64,000 bases of DNA. Source: Litorivita pollutaquae. Its GTDB lineage: Bacteria; Pseudomonadota; Alphaproteobacteria; Rhodobacterales; Rhodobacteraceae. Where the stretch lies: the NCBI RefSeq assembly GCF_003205515.1, contig NZ_KZ826483.1:1-64000 (forward strand). Reading direction: 5' to 3'. Below the pieces are notes generated by a model. It was given only the letters and a program-made list of their open reading frames with translations, searched no databases and had not been told where the DNA came from. Positions 45,041 to 55,034 of this stretch are shown piece after piece. The number at the start of each line of letters is the position of its first letter. Position 1 is the stretch's first letter. Both the position numbers and the translations under genes were made by a program.

Positions 45041-46759
45041 ATGCCTTACCGCGCCCCCGTTGCCGACTACAAGTTCATCTTCGAACATGTTGTGGGTCTC
45101 ACGCAGGTCTCTGCGACCGAAAAGTTTGCCGAGGCGACCTCCGATGTCACCGACGCGATTCTGACCGAAGCGGGCCGGATGTGCGAAGAGGTGCTTGCGC
45201 CGCTGAACCGCAATGGCGATTTGTTTCCCGCTGCTGTTGAAAATGGCGTGGTGCGCACCTCCAAAGGGTTTGCAGACGGATTCAAGGCGATTGCCGAAGG
45301 CGGTTGGGTGGGTATCTCTGCCGATCCGGAATATGGCGGCATGGGCTTGCCGATTGCGATGACGACGGCGCTCAACGACATGATGAGCGCAAGTTGCATG
45401 GCGCTGGGCCTTAACCCGTTGCTGACGCAAGGCCAGATCGAGGCGCTTGAGCATCACGCCAGCGACGAGATCAAGGCGATGTATTTGCCCAAGCTGATCA
45501 GCGGCGAGTGGACCGGCACGATGAACCTGACCGAACCGCAGGCCGGATCGGATGTCGGCGCGTTGCGGTCCAAGGCCGAACCCAATGGCGATGGCAGCTA
45601 CGCCGTGTCGGGGCAAAAGATTTTCATCAGCTGGGGTGATCATGATTTTGGCGGCAATGTTTGCCACCTTGTCTTGGCGCGTTTGCCCGACGGAGCCGAA
45701 GGCACCCGCGGGATCAGCCTCTTCATGGTGCCGAAATTCATCCCGAACGAGGATGGCTCTTTGGGCGAGGCCAATAGCCTGCGGGTGGTGAGCCTTGAAC
45801 ATAAAATGGGCATTCACGGCTCGCCCACTGCGGTGATGGAATTTGACGGCGCGACCGGCTGGCTTGTTGGCGCAGAGCATAAAGGCATGGCCGCGATGTT
45901 CACGATGATGAACAACGCCCGCCTCGCCGTGGGCGCGCAAGGCATCGGCATTGCCGAAGGCGCATACCAACATGCGCTGTCCTATGCGCTCGATCGCAAG
46001 CAAGGGCCGACGCCGGTGAATGATAAAAATGGCGCGATTGTCGATCACGCTGATGTGCGCCGGATGCTGCTCGAGATGAAGGCCGATACATTTGCGGCGC
46101 GTAGCATCGGTTTGGCCTGCGCCGTGGCGATCGACATGGGCAATGCAACGGGCGATGCGGAGTGGAAAGCCCGGGCGGCCTTCCTGACGCCGATTGCGAA
46201 AAGCTTTGGCTCGGACACCGGTATCCGTAGCGCCGAATTGGGCGTGCAGGTGCATGGCGGTATGGGCTTCATCGAGGAAACCGGCGCCGCGCAATATAGC
46301 CGCGATGTGCGTGTCACCGCGATTTACGAGGGCACCAACGGCATTCAGGCGATGGACCTTGTGGCGCGTAAAATGATGGATGGCGGCGAGGCTGCATATC
46401 GGTTGCTTGATGAAATTCAGGCGGATGTAGAGACGGCGCGCGCGCAGTGTCCCGATCTGGGCGAGAAGGTTTGGAACGCCTGCGAAACGTTGCGCGAAAC
46501 CACCGAATGGTTGGTTTCACAGGGCGATTTGAACGCGCGCTTTGCGGGTGCTGTGGCTTATCAATCGGGGTTTGCGCGGGTGCTGGGCGGATATTACCAT
46601 CTCAAGGCGGCATTGGCCGAAACCGGAACCGGCGCGCGCACCAAGCTGGCGCGGTTTTATATCACCCGGCTTTTGCCTGAACATGCCAGCCTTCTGGAGA
46701 CCGCAATGCAGGGCGCGGAGGATCTTTATGCGCTGAGCCTTGACGAGCTTGGCGCGTGA
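45041..46759 (+). CDS. Acyl-CoA dehydrogenase, DmdC-like
   Basis: A 572-residue FAD enzyme of the long acyl-CoA dehydrogenase class, with WTGTMNLTEPQAGSDVGAL, GGNVCHLVLARLP, QVHGGMGFIEETGAAQYSRD and the catalytic Glu in IYEGTNGIQAMDL. Length and motifs match 3-methylmercaptopropionyl-CoA dehydrogenases (DmdC) of the DMSP demethylation pathway, but close paralogues act on other acyl-CoAs, and dmdABD are not in this window. AGGAG just upstream supports the start. The next gene overlaps it by four bases. Confidence 0.85.
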   Translation: MPYRAPVADYKFIFEHVVGLTQVSATEKFAEATSDVTDAILTEAGRMCEEVLAPLNRNGDLFPAAVENGVVRTSKGFADGFKAIAEGGWVGISADPEYGGMGLPIAMTTALNDMMSASCMALGLNPLLTQGQIEALEHHASDEIKAMYLPKLISGEWTGTMNLTEPQAGSDVGALRSKAEPNGDGSYAVSGQKIFISWGDHDFGGNVCHLVLARLPDGAEGTRGISLFMVPKFIPNEDGSLGEANSLRVVSLEHKMGIHGSPTAVMEFDGATGWLVGAEHKGMAAMFTMMNNARLAVGAQGIGIAEGAYQHALSYALDRKQGPTPVNDKNGAIVDHADVRRMLLEMKADTFAARSIGLACAVAIDMGNATGDAEWKARAAFLTPIAKSFGSDTGIRSAELGVQVHGGMGFIEETGAAQYSRDVRVTAIYEGTNGIQAMDLVARKMMDGGEAAYRLLDEIQADVETARAQCPDLGEKVWNACETLRETTEWLVSQGDLNARFAGAVAYQSGFARVLGGYYHLKAALAETGTGARTKLARFYITRLLPEHASLLETAMQGAEDLYALSLDELGA

Positions 46760-47802
46760 GCCGCGAAGGGTTTAGCCCTATGCGTATGCCATGGAGTGCT
46801 GCGCCGGAGACCGGGCAGGCGACCGAGGTCGCGCCCGGTATCTTGTGGCTGCGGTTGCCGTTGCCGATGGCGCTGGATCATGTGAATGTCTATGTGCTCG
46901 ACGATGGCGATGGTTGGACCTTGGTGGATACCGGTGTCTATTCGAAAGCCGCCGTGGCCCTTTGGAACGAGATCCTTGATGGGCCTTTGGCCGGCAAACC
47001 TGTGACCCGCGTTTTGTTGACCCATCACCATCCGGATCACGTCGGCATGGCCGGCTGGTTCCAGGAGCGCGGGGCGGAGATTATCACCTCTCGCACTGCT
47101 TACCTGATGGCGCGGATGTTGATTTTGGACGTGCAAACCGAAGCGACGGAGCCGGCCAAAGATTTTTGGCGCAGCGCGGGGATGAACGCCGAAATCTACG
47201 CCACACGTGTCGCCGAACGTCCGTTTAATTTCGCTGATATCGTGCACCCGCTCGGCATCGGATATCGCCGCTTGCAGCAGGGCGATGTGTTTGAGGCCGC
47301 AGGGCGCAAATGGGATGTGCATATGGGCAACGGCCACGCGCCGGAGCATATTACTTTATGGAGCCACGAGGGCGATGTTGTTTTGGCCGGCGACCAGATA
47401 CTCAGCTCGATCAGCCCCAATGTGGGCGTGCATCCGACCGAACCCGGTGCCGATCCGGTTGGCGAATGGTTGGAAAGCTGCGAACGGCTTGAAATTTTGG
47501 CAACCGAAGATCGTCTGGTGTTAGGCGGTCACAAGTTGCCCTTTACCGGCCTGCCGATTCGAATGCGGCAATTGATTGAAAACCATCACGGCGCTCTCAA
47601 ACGATTGGTCAAACATCTTGAGACGCCGCAGACGGCTTGTGATTGTTTCGCGCCACTCTTCAAGCGCAAAATCGATGCGGGCACCTATGGCCTTGCGATG
47701 GTCGAAGCCTTTGCCCATCTCAATCATTTGCATCAATTGGGGCAGGTGGAGCGTAGCTTGCGCGATGATGGCGCTTATCTTTGGCGCGCGGTGACGGCAT
47801 AA
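46756..47802 (+). CDS. MBL-fold metallo-hydrolase
   Basis: A 348-residue metallo-beta-lactamase-fold protein with the metal motif THHHPDHVGMAG, a second His in GNGHAPEHI, the bridging Asp in LAGDQIL, and GGHKLPF. The C-terminal helical part matches the MBL subgroup often found next to acyl-CoA dehydrogenases, where a thioesterase role is suspected. GTG start overlaps the stop of the dehydrogenase gene; ATG 46780 is an alternative. Confidence 0.88.
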   Translation: MSREGFSPMRMPWSAAPETGQATEVAPGILWLRLPLPMALDHVNVYVLDDGDGWTLVDTGVYSKAAVALWNEILDGPLAGKPVTRVLLTHHHPDHVGMAGWFQERGAEIITSRTAYLMARMLILDVQTEATEPAKDFWRSAGMNAEIYATRVAERPFNFADIVHPLGIGYRRLQQGDVFEAAGRKWDVHMGNGHAPEHITLWSHEGDVVLAGDQILSSISPNVGVHPTEPGADPVGEWLESCERLEILATEDRLVLGGHKLPFTGLPIRMRQLIENHHGALKRLVKHLETPQTACDCFAPLFKRKIDAGTYGLAMVEAFAHLNHLHQLGQVERSLRDDGAYLWRAVTA

Positions 47803-47872
47803 AACACGCGCTGCGGCTTGTACTTCGATGGTGTATCGGCATTGTGGGCGCAAACATAGCAAGGGGTCCCGG

Positions 47873-48325
47873 ATGGACGACAAGATTGAAACCACCGCTG
47901 AGGCGCATGAGGGGTCGGCATTGCCGCGCCGACATGAGGTGCATTCTGACCCTGATAAAGTTGCCAATACTGAATTGCCAGAAACCCTGAGCGATAAACC
48001 CGTCGAGCGTAAAAGCGCGGCGGAATGGGCTTATGAACGGTTGATTCTCTACATCAAGAATTTCGAGGAACAGCTCGATGAGGAGCATGAGGTCGCCATG
48101 GGATTCGCCGGCGGCGACGCGGGCGTGTTGCGCATTGAGGGTATGGGCTTTTTTGACCCCGATATCGTGACATTTTATGGCGCGGATGCGACCGGCGCAA
48201 AAACCCAGCTTATCCAGCATGTTACGCAGCTCAGTGTTCTGTTGCGCGCCCTGCCGAAAGAGGTCGAGCAAGTCCCGCCGAAACGTATCGGTTTTCGGTT
48301 GGCGGCGGATTTGGCCAAGGCATAA
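47873..48325 (+). CDS. Conserved hypothetical protein (DUF6173-like)
   Basis: A 150-residue soluble acidic protein with WAYERLILYIKNFEEQLDEE followed by EVAMGFAGGDAGVLRIEGMG and FFDPDIVTFYG. I recognise it as a conserved Rhodobacterales family of unknown function. ATG 47873 is preferred because the preceding residues are not conserved in character. Confidence 0.7.
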   Translation: MDDKIETTAEAHEGSALPRRHEVHSDPDKVANTELPETLSDKPVERKSAAEWAYERLILYIKNFEEQLDEEHEVAMGFAGGDAGVLRIEGMGFFDPDIVTFYGADATGAKTQLIQHVTQLSVLLRALPKEVEQVPPKRIGFRLAADLAKA

Positions 48326-48451
48326 ATGGCGTGGCGCTCGACGGTGGAATTTTACACCCTGCGCCGCGATTTGCCGCATCTGGCGTGGTGACAGGGCCGG
48401 CAAAATGATTTATCGAGACCGCGAAACACGCATGAACGAGGACCGCTACCC

Positions 48452-48586
48452 ATGGCTGATCACAAACACGGCGAAATGAACACCGAAGTTCAGGAAAAAA
48501 CCTTTGAGGGCTTTCTCAAGGCTACGGCTTGGGTCACGGGTGCTTCGATTTTTGTTTTGATCATCATGGCGCTGTTCAACAGCTAA
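48452..48586 (+). CDS. aa3-type cytochrome c oxidase subunit IV
   Basis: A 44-residue micro-protein, MADHKHGEMNTEVQEKTF at the start, then one membrane helix (WVTGASIFVLIIMALF). It matches the bacterial aa3 oxidase subunit IV family of alphaproteobacteria, a single-helix accessory subunit. GAGGA at 48437-48441 precedes the ATG by about 10 bp. It stands apart from the other oxidase genes. Confidence 0.85.
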   Translation: MADHKHGEMNTEVQEKTFEGFLKATAWVTGASIFVLIIMALFNS

Positions 48587-48654
48587 GGCCGCGACGATTG
48601 CGCGGCGGCTATGGGGGAACCCATTGCTCCGTCCTCCCATAGGGCACCCCTCCC

Positions 48655-49317
48655 ATGATCCGTAAATCGCTTCTTCTGTGCGCCGGTTTGGCGTTGTTCG
48701 GCTTGTCGGCCTGCGGGCGCCCGCCGGTGCAATATGTGTCGGATGAGGTGGCTGCGCGTTCGGTGTATCGCCATTCCGGTCCGCCGACGCTCACCCTGTT
48801 TACGATGATCAATAACGACAGTGGCGCGGGCGCTCATAGCGCTTTGATGATCAACGGCTCACAACGGGTGATCTTTGACCCTGCGGGCACGGTGTCACAC
48901 CCGCAAATTCCTGAACGCCATGATGTGATCCTTGGCGCGTCGCCGCATTTGGTGGATGCTTATACCCGCGCCCATGCGCGCTCGACCTATCATGTGGTGC
49001 TGCAAGAGGTGGAGGTCGCGCCTGAAGTGGCCGAATTGGCGTTGCAAAAGGCATTCGCAAATGGTCCGGCCAATAGCGGCACCTGCACATTGACCACCTC
49101 CGGGTTGCTCGCCAGCCTTCCGGGAATGCAGAATATTCGCCAAACGTGGTTCCCCAAGGCCTTGATGAAGGACTTCGGCGCCTTGCCCGAGGTCAAGACC
49201 CGCGAATTGTTCGAATATGATGACCCGGACAAGGCCGTGGCGCTACGCGCTTACGAGCCTGAAGCCGTCGCGGCATCACGGGCCCGCAAAGCCGCCATGA
49301 AGGTCGCCGCCGAATAA
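48655..49317 (+). CDS. Lipoprotein with a possible papain-like fold
   Basis: A 220-residue lipoprotein with lipobox LSAC (Cys 20). Conserved-looking positions are SGAGAHSALMINGSQRVIFD and SGTCTLTTSGLL; the His and Cys could form the active site of a permuted papain-like (NlpC/P60-type) hydrolase. That is an inference from spacing and not a recognised family hit. It stands alone between the oxidase subunit and azlD. Confidence 0.6.
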   Translation: MIRKSLLLCAGLALFGLSACGRPPVQYVSDEVAARSVYRHSGPPTLTLFTMINNDSGAGAHSALMINGSQRVIFDPAGTVSHPQIPERHDVILGASPHLVDAYTRAHARSTYHVVLQEVEVAPEVAELALQKAFANGPANSGTCTLTTSGLLASLPGMQNIRQTWFPKALMKDFGALPEVKTRELFEYDDPDKAVALRAYEPEAVAASRARKAAMKVAAE

Positions 49318-49321
49318 TAGC

Positions 49322-49675
49322 TCAGCCCAGTAGGTAAAGCGCCAGATACAACGATCCTGCGCCGCCCACAATCGCCCAGAGCACATTGCGGGTGGTCACG
49401 CCGATGGCGATGGTGGTGGCGGCTGCAATTAAGCGTGCGGGATCGGGCACGCCGCCGGTTGCGGTGGGAAAAAACACCGCAGAGGCGATCAAGCCGGGCA
49501 AGACCGCGACCGAGGTATAGCGCAGATGGCGCAGCACCCATTCGGGCATCGCGCGGTTGCCGACCAATCCGGTGAACATGAAACGCAATCCGAAGCTGCC
49601 CAATCCCAAAAGGATGATCACGGTCCAAAGCGTGGTGCGGTCGATGTGCGCGGTGGTTTGAGAAAGCGCGTTCAT
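49322..49675 (-). CDS. azlD: AzlD family protein
   Basis: A 117-residue membrane protein with four hydrophobic segments and the AzlD features LRFMFTGLVGNRAMPEWVLR and SVAVLPGLIASAVFF. It is the small partner of AzlC in branched-chain amino acid export and starts within the azlC stop region (four-base overlap). Confidence 0.88.
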   Translation of the reverse strand: MNALSQTTAHIDRTTLWTVIILLGLGSFGLRFMFTGLVGNRAMPEWVLRHLRYTSVAVLPGLIASAVFFPTATGGVPDPARLIAAATTIAIGVTTRNVLWAIVGGAGSLYLALYLLG

Positions 49676-50400
49676 GCGGCGGCTCCTGCGCGGCGGTTGA
49701 GAATCAATTCAAGCCGCGCACCGACCAGCATCGCCGCAATCGCCGCGATCAACAGGCCGAGATTATACGGCAAGAAGGCAAAGGTCAGCGCCAAAACCAC
49801 CGAGATCAGCGCCGCCGCCATATGGGGCAGGGACCGCAAAGCCGGTGCCACGATTGCCAAAAACGTAATCGGGACGGCGAAATCCAAGGCCCAACTGTCG
49901 GGGATAGACTCGCCCGCCCATGCGCCGATCACCGTGGCCAGATACCACAGCGGGCAAATGGGCACGATTACCCCTGCAAAGTAGCGTAGTTTTTGATCCA
50001 ATCCCCAGTCGCGATGTTTTTGATAGGCGACATCGGCGCAGGCGAAACTTTGATCGATCGTGAAATAGGCGATCAAGGCGCGCTGCCATAGAGGGGCCAT
50101 GCCAATATGCGGGGTTAGGGCCGCCGAATACATTGCCATGCGCAGGTTCACCGCCAAGGCCGAAATCAGCACAATCACCGTTGGCGTGTTGTCCACCATC
50201 AATTGCAGGGCGGTGAACTGCGCCGCACCGGCGATCACCACCACGGAAAAGGTCAGCGCCTCAAAGACATTGAGCCCGGCTTCGGTGGCCACCACGCCAA
50301 AGACCACGCCGAAGGGGATGATCACCAAGACAAATGGCAAGGCGTCGCGTATGCCTTGCCCGAAGGGCGAGATGGAAGATTTGCCGATGGAGAAAGCCAT
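49672..50400 (-). CDS. azlC: AzlC family branched-chain amino acid exporter subunit
   Basis: A 242-residue membrane protein with the AzlC start (GIRDALPFVLVIIPFGVVFG), AAQFTALQLMVDN and FFTIDQSFA-type segment (YFTIDQSFACADV). With AzlD it exports branched-chain amino acids or analogues. Confidence 0.9.
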   Translation of the reverse strand: MAFSIGKSSISPFGQGIRDALPFVLVIIPFGVVFGVVATEAGLNVFEALTFSVVVIAGAAQFTALQLMVDNTPTVIVLISALAVNLRMAMYSAALTPHIGMAPLWQRALIAYFTIDQSFACADVAYQKHRDWGLDQKLRYFAGVIVPICPLWYLATVIGAWAGESIPDSWALDFAVPITFLAIVAPALRSLPHMAAALISVVLALTFAFLPYNLGLLIAAIAAMLVGARLELILNRRAGAAA

Positions 50401-50548
50401 GGAACCCCGGTATCATGATGTGAGCGTTGGAAGACCCGCGTGGATAATACGGGTGACAACAGGCCTAACGAGGTTGCGCCAGGGATGCAATTGAACGCCC
50501 CATCAATTCGAGTGATCACTGCCCGAATCGCGGTGCGGTGGGGGGCGC

Positions 50549-51160
50549 ATGATGTCCTTTGACCGGACCTTTGCAGGCCCGCAGCCGGCTGGGTTGATTC
50601 TTGCCGGCGGCGCGGGGCGGCGCATGGGCGGTGTTGATAAGGCCGGGCTCAGGCTCAACGATGAAACATTGCTGGCCCGTGCGCTGCGCCGGATTGCGCC
50701 GCAAGTTGACCTGATCGCTTTATCTGTGGGAGGCGATATGGCTCGCGGGGCGGGGCATCACATTGCGGCGTTGCCTGATCCGCAGGCATATCTTGGGGAT
50801 GGACCGTTATCCGGTGTGCTCGCCGGATTGATTTGGGCTCAGGCCAATGATGCGGCGGGGGTGGTGAGCCTTGCGGTGGATACACCGTTCTTTCCCGATG
50901 ACCTCGCCGCGCGGCTGTCGCGAAACGGTGATTTTACCGTCGCCTTTGCCGGCGGGCGATTGCATCCGACCTTCGGCTATTGGCCGTGTCGTTTGCGCGG
51001 GCCACTTGAAGACGCCCTCGCGTCTGGGCACCGCAGGCTCGGTGATTTTGCCGCTGCACAAGGGGCGGCAAAGGTCGAGTTTCCCGATGCGGCGGCTTTT
51101 TTCAACATCAATACGCCGGACGATCTGGCACAGGCGCGGAACCGTGAGGCGGGTTTGTGA
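50549..51160 (+). CDS. mobA: Molybdenum cofactor guanylyltransferase
   Basis: A 203-residue nucleotidyltransferase with LILAGGAGRRMGGVDKAGLR, GPLSGVLAGL and the Asp in VSLAVDTPFFPDDL. It transfers GMP to molybdenum cofactor to make MGD. It is separate from moaDE and moaB and has no partner gene next to it. Confidence 0.93.
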   Translation: MMSFDRTFAGPQPAGLILAGGAGRRMGGVDKAGLRLNDETLLARALRRIAPQVDLIALSVGGDMARGAGHHIAALPDPQAYLGDGPLSGVLAGLIWAQANDAAGVVSLAVDTPFFPDDLAARLSRNGDFTVAFAGGRLHPTFGYWPCRLRGPLEDALASGHRRLGDFAAAQGAAKVEFPDAAAFFNINTPDDLAQARNREAGL

Positions 51161-51239
51161 ATATTAGGGCGTTACAGATGGGCGCGCGCCGCAAGGCGCC
51201 GTGACATCGGCATGGGGCTGCGCGCTCTGCTGGTGCGGA

Positions 51240-52292
51240 TCAATCGAAGGTGCCTGCCACCCGGCCCAAAAGCATAAAGGCCCGCGCCGTTCGGGTATCG
51301 GACAGAGCAGAGATTTCCGAATCGGATGCACCATCGGCGAATTCGGCAACGGCCTGATCAAAACGGCGCAGGAAGTGATGCGCCACGTCGCGAAAAATCG
51401 GATCCTGCCGCATCCGCCCTGCCGTCAGCGCAAGCGACGACCGATCCCGAATCCCGCCCAGTGGCGCAACCGAACGCCCGCGCTCGCCGCTGGCGAATTT
51501 GCGCCAGATCTCGGGGCGCGCCATATCCGGGCGCAGATCGTCCATATAGATGCCGTCCTGGCTGAGCAGGGTCAAAATATCCTGCGCGGCCTGAATCAAT
51601 TGTTTGGCCTGCCGGTCTGCGAGCGCACGGCGCAAGGCGTCGAACCCGGCCTTGTCTTCGGCGGTTTCGGGGAAATTGATCGCGCGGATGAAATCGGCGC
51701 GCTCCAAGGGCGGCGCCATGTCTTCGGAGGGGGTGCCAAGCGGCAATGACACTTGCTCGGCTTTATCGCCCTCGGGCTCCTGCGTGGGCGTGGGTTTGCG
51801 ATTGGCGGTATCCTCGCGGTCGCGGTTGCCCGATAGCGCCGCCAATGTGGTCTCTGTCTTGCGTTGCGCTTCGGCGATTTGGTCTAATTTACGGGCCACT
51901 GTGCTGACATCCGGGGCGTTTTGGCGACCGGCCTGAGATTGCGCAACATAGCTATGGCGGATGGCGTCGATGGCGGCCTGCAACCGCTGGCTTTCCTCGC
52001 GCATCACGCGGCTTGAGCGGGCGGCGGTGGCCGCGACCCAAATCATTGCCACCGGCATGAAAATGGCGAGCATGGTGATGAGAAACCGCAACCCGCCCAT
52101 ATTGCCCGCTTCGACCGCTCTGGCGCTGCCGGCGGTGAGGAAAAAAATCACTGCGGCAAGCAACCAGACAAGCGACAGCGCCAGCGCGATGATCTCGATG
52201 CCGGTGATCGCCTTGCCCTTGGGCTTGTCGTATATGCCGAGCGGCGTGGGCCGCGTGGTCGGTGTTTCAGCCATTTCGGTCTGCCAGTCCAA
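51240..52292 (-). CDS. Uncharacterised membrane protein with cytoplasmic coiled coil
   Basis: A 350-residue protein (or 344 from the Met at residue 7). Two adjacent membrane helices (about 30-55 and 70-92) are followed by a coiled-coil region and a helical C-terminal domain containing RADFIRAINFPETAED and ALADRQAKQLIQAAQDILTL. It is a typical conserved Rhodobacterales hypothetical. No function can be assigned. Confidence 0.65.
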   Translation of the reverse strand: MDWQTEMAETPTTRPTPLGIYDKPKGKAITGIEIIALALSLVWLLAAVIFFLTAGSARAVEAGNMGGLRFLITMLAIFMPVAMIWVAATAARSSRVMREESQRLQAAIDAIRHSYVAQSQAGRQNAPDVSTVARKLDQIAEAQRKTETTLAALSGNRDREDTANRKPTPTQEPEGDKAEQVSLPLGTPSEDMAPPLERADFIRAINFPETAEDKAGFDALRRALADRQAKQLIQAAQDILTLLSQDGIYMDDLRPDMARPEIWRKFASGERGRSVAPLGGIRDRSSLALTAGRMRQDPIFRDVAHHFLRRFDQAVAEFADGASDSEISALSDTRTARAFMLLGRVAGTFD

Positions 52293-52326
52293 TCATCTCG
52301 GGACAAAGGGCACCATGGCCCCCTGC

Positions 52327-52797
52327 TTAGATATAGGCGATTTTAAGAATTTCGTAAGCCTTCTCGCCGCCCGGCGTGCGCACTTCGACGCTGTCGCCTT
52401 CTTCCTTACCAATCAGGGCGCGGGCGATGGGCGATTTGATGTTCAACAGGCCTTTTTCGATGTTGGCTTCGTGTTCGCCGACGATCTGCCATGTTTTCTC
52501 TTCATCGGTGTCCTCGTCAACGACCGTTACCGTGGCGCTGAACTTGATCGGGCCGGAGAGGGTTTTGGGGTCGATGACCTCGGCCAACGAGATCACCGCT
52601 TCCAATTCCTTGATGCGGCCCTCGATGAAGGAATGCTTTTCGCGTGCCGAATGGTATTCGGCATTTTCCGACAAATCGCCATGCTCGCGTGCTTCCGCAA
52701 TCGCGGCAATGATTGCGGGGCGCTCAACGGACTTGAGCTGTTTCAATTCGGCTTCCAGCGCGGTGTGCCCGGCGCGGGTCATTGGGATCTTTTCCAT
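52327..52797 (-). CDS. greA: Transcription elongation factor GreA
   Basis: A 156-residue GreA with the N-terminal coiled coil ([20 protein letters not shown], acidic tip [12 protein letters not shown]) and C-terminal FKBP-like domain ([20 protein letters not shown]). It stimulates RNA cleavage in backtracked RNA polymerase. Length is normal. Confidence 0.96.
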   Translation of the reverse strand: MEKIPMTRAGHTALEAELKQLKSVERPAIIAAIAEAREHGDLSENAEYHSAREKHSFIEGRIKELEAVISLAEVIDPKTLSGPIKFSATVTVVDEDTDEEKTWQIVGEHEANIEKGLLNIKSPIARALIGKEEGDSVEVRTPGGEKAYEILKIAYI

Positions 52798-53075
52798 GAA
52801 CTCTTTCCAGAACGGTCGAGGAGCAGCCTCTCGCTGCTCGGGGAATTTCGGGTTGAGATACCTGACCTAAAGGAGGAGGGTAATGCAAGCTATCTGTGAG
52901 GGATATGGCAAGATTTCTCTTGTCCATGCGTGCTCGCGCGGTGGCAAGTGTGCATTATAACGCATCGAAGCGATTGACGGGCGATGCTGCACTGCGGTAT
53001 CCACGGCGAAATATTATTACGCGCAAGGCTTGCGCAGGGCAACATCGCCCTTGACCAACGGGAGGAGCCACCCAA

Positions 53076-54725
53076 ATGAGCGAGATCGAACGGGAAGCAA
53101 TGGAATACGACGTGGTCATCGTCGGTGCGGGTCCGGCGGGCCTGTCAGCGGCGATCCGTCTTAAGCAACTCGATGCGGATATCAATGTCGTGGTTTTGGA
53201 AAAAGGCTCGGAAGTGGGCGCGCATATCCTGTCGGGTGCGGTTTTGGATCCTTGCGGTTTGAACGCATTGATCCCCGATTGGAAAGAAAAAGGCGCGCCG
53301 TTGAACACGCCTGTGAAGGTCGATAATTTCTACATGCTGGGTGAGGCGGGCAAAATCCGCGTGCCGAATTTCCCAATGCCACCGCTCATGAGCAACCACG
53401 GCAATTATATCGTGTCCATGGGCAACGTGTGCCGCTGGATGGCGGAGCAAGCCGAAGAAATGGGCGTCGAGATTTTCCCGGGCATGGCGTGCTCGGAATT
53501 GGTTTACGGTGAAAACGGCGAAGTCAAAGGCGTTGTCGCGGGCGAATTTGGCCGTAATCCTGACGGCACTCCGGGCGACGGATATGAGCCGGGCATGGAA
53601 TTGCATGGCAAATATGTATTCCTCTCCGAAGGCGTGCGCGGGTCCTTGTCGAAACAGGTGATCGCGAAATACGACCTGTCCAAAGGTCATGATCCGCAAA
53701 AATTCGGCCTTGGCATGAAAGAGATTTGGGAGATCGATCCCGCCAAGCATAAAGAAGGCACCGTGACCCACACGATGGGCTGGCCTTTGAATGGCAATGC
53801 CGGTGGCGGTAGCTTCATCTACCACATTGAAAACAATCAGGTGTATGTCGGGTTTGTGGTGCACTTGAACTACAAGAACCCGCATCTTTTCCCCTATATG
53901 GAATTCCAGCGGTTCAAACATCACCCGGTGGTGGCGGACCTTTTGGAGGGCGGTAAACGCGTGGCCTATGGCGCGCGGGCGATTTCCGAGGGCGGCTATC
54001 AATCGATGCCGAAAATGACCTTCCCCGGCGGTGCGATGCTCGGCTGTTCGGTGGGTATGGTCAACGTGCCGCGCATTAAGGGGAACCACAATGCGATGCT
54101 GTCGGGCAAGGCCGCCGCAGAGGCCGCTTTCGAGGCGATCCAAGCAGGCCGCAGCGGCGACGAATTGCCCGCGTATGAGGATGAAGTACGCACAGGCGCC
54201 ATCGGCAAGGATTTGAAAAAAGTCCGCAACGTCAAACCTTTGTGGTCCAAGTATGGGCTTATGGCGTCACTCGCGGTTGGTGGGTTCGATATGTGGACCA
54301 ACACCTTTGGCTTCTCGCTTTTGGGGACGCTCAAGCATGGCAAGAACGATGCCGACGCCACGGAAGAGGCCAGCAAGCACAAGCCGATCGACTATCCGAA
54401 ACCTGATGGCAAGCTGAGCTTTGACCGGCTTACCAACGTCAGCTTTTCGATGACCAACCACGAAGAGCAGCAACCGTGTCACCTGCGTTTGACGAATGAT
54501 GCGGTGCCTGTGACCGTCGATCTGGCGAAATATGCGGGTCCTTCGGCACGGTATTGCCCTGCGGGCGTTTATGAATTTGTCGAGGAAGAGGGCAAGGAGC
54601 CGCGCTTCGTCATCAACTTCCAAAACTGCGTGCATTGCAAAACCTGCGATATCAAAGACCCCGCGCAGAACATCACATGGACCACGCCCCAAGGCGGCGA
54701 TGGGCCGAATTACCCGAACATGTGA
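53076..54725 (+). CDS. Electron transfer flavoprotein-ubiquinone oxidoreductase
   Basis: A 549-residue inner-membrane flavoprotein with the N-terminal FAD motif VVIVGAGPAGLSAAIRLKQL and the C-terminal 4Fe-4S binding region (YCPAGVYEF, then NCVHCKTCDIKDPAQNI). It passes electrons from ETF, fed by acyl-CoA dehydrogenases, to ubiquinone. GGGAGGAG 8 bp before ATG 53076 supports the start. A terminator follows. Confidence 0.96.
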   Translation: MSEIEREAMEYDVVIVGAGPAGLSAAIRLKQLDADINVVVLEKGSEVGAHILSGAVLDPCGLNALIPDWKEKGAPLNTPVKVDNFYMLGEAGKIRVPNFPMPPLMSNHGNYIVSMGNVCRWMAEQAEEMGVEIFPGMACSELVYGENGEVKGVVAGEFGRNPDGTPGDGYEPGMELHGKYVFLSEGVRGSLSKQVIAKYDLSKGHDPQKFGLGMKEIWEIDPAKHKEGTVTHTMGWPLNGNAGGGSFIYHIENNQVYVGFVVHLNYKNPHLFPYMEFQRFKHHPVVADLLEGGKRVAYGARAISEGGYQSMPKMTFPGGAMLGCSVGMVNVPRIKGNHNAMLSGKAAAEAAFEAIQAGRSGDELPAYEDEVRTGAIGKDLKKVRNVKPLWSKYGLMASLAVGGFDMWTNTFGFSLLGTLKHGKNDADATEEASKHKPIDYPKPDGKLSFDRLTNVSFSMTNHEEQQPCHLRLTNDAVPVTVDLAKYAGPSARYCPAGVYEFVEEEGKEPRFVINFQNCVHCKTCDIKDPAQNITWTTPQGGDGPNYPNM

Positions 54726-55034
54726 TCCGCAGGCCGGATATAGCCGGATATATAAGTGAACGAGAAGGGGGGCCGATTGGTGCCCCTTTTTTGTTAGGCA
54801 AACCGCTTCCTGGCGCGCATATGGTCGGGCGCGATATGCATATCCGGTTGGCGGCCGCGGGCCGGAGGAGGCCCCGGCGCCGTTTTTATGAAAATGCGGG
54901 GCATAACCGGCAGCAAACTGCCCGCCCCCATTGCGCTTGACGCGCTCGTGCATTGCCTCTGCGCGGCGGGGCGATTAGGCTTTGGAAAAAGCGGCGCGAT
55001 GCTTTCGCCCGTATCCAAAACAAGGGGCCGAGCC
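54726..55034. other. Intergenic region after ETF-QO
   Basis: About 310 bp. It contains a short tandem GCCGGATATA (about 54732-54752) and a terminator. The open frame of the next gene extends into it but shows no family character. Confidence 0.4.
54765..54792 (+). terminator. Probable terminator after the ETF-QO gene
   Basis: A stem AAGGGG/CCCCTT with an internal bulge, followed by a T-run to 54792. Confidence 0.65.

Noticed and set aside
44969-46294. A 441-codon minus-strand frame
   Set aside because: It is antisense to the acyl-CoA dehydrogenase gene and shows no family features.
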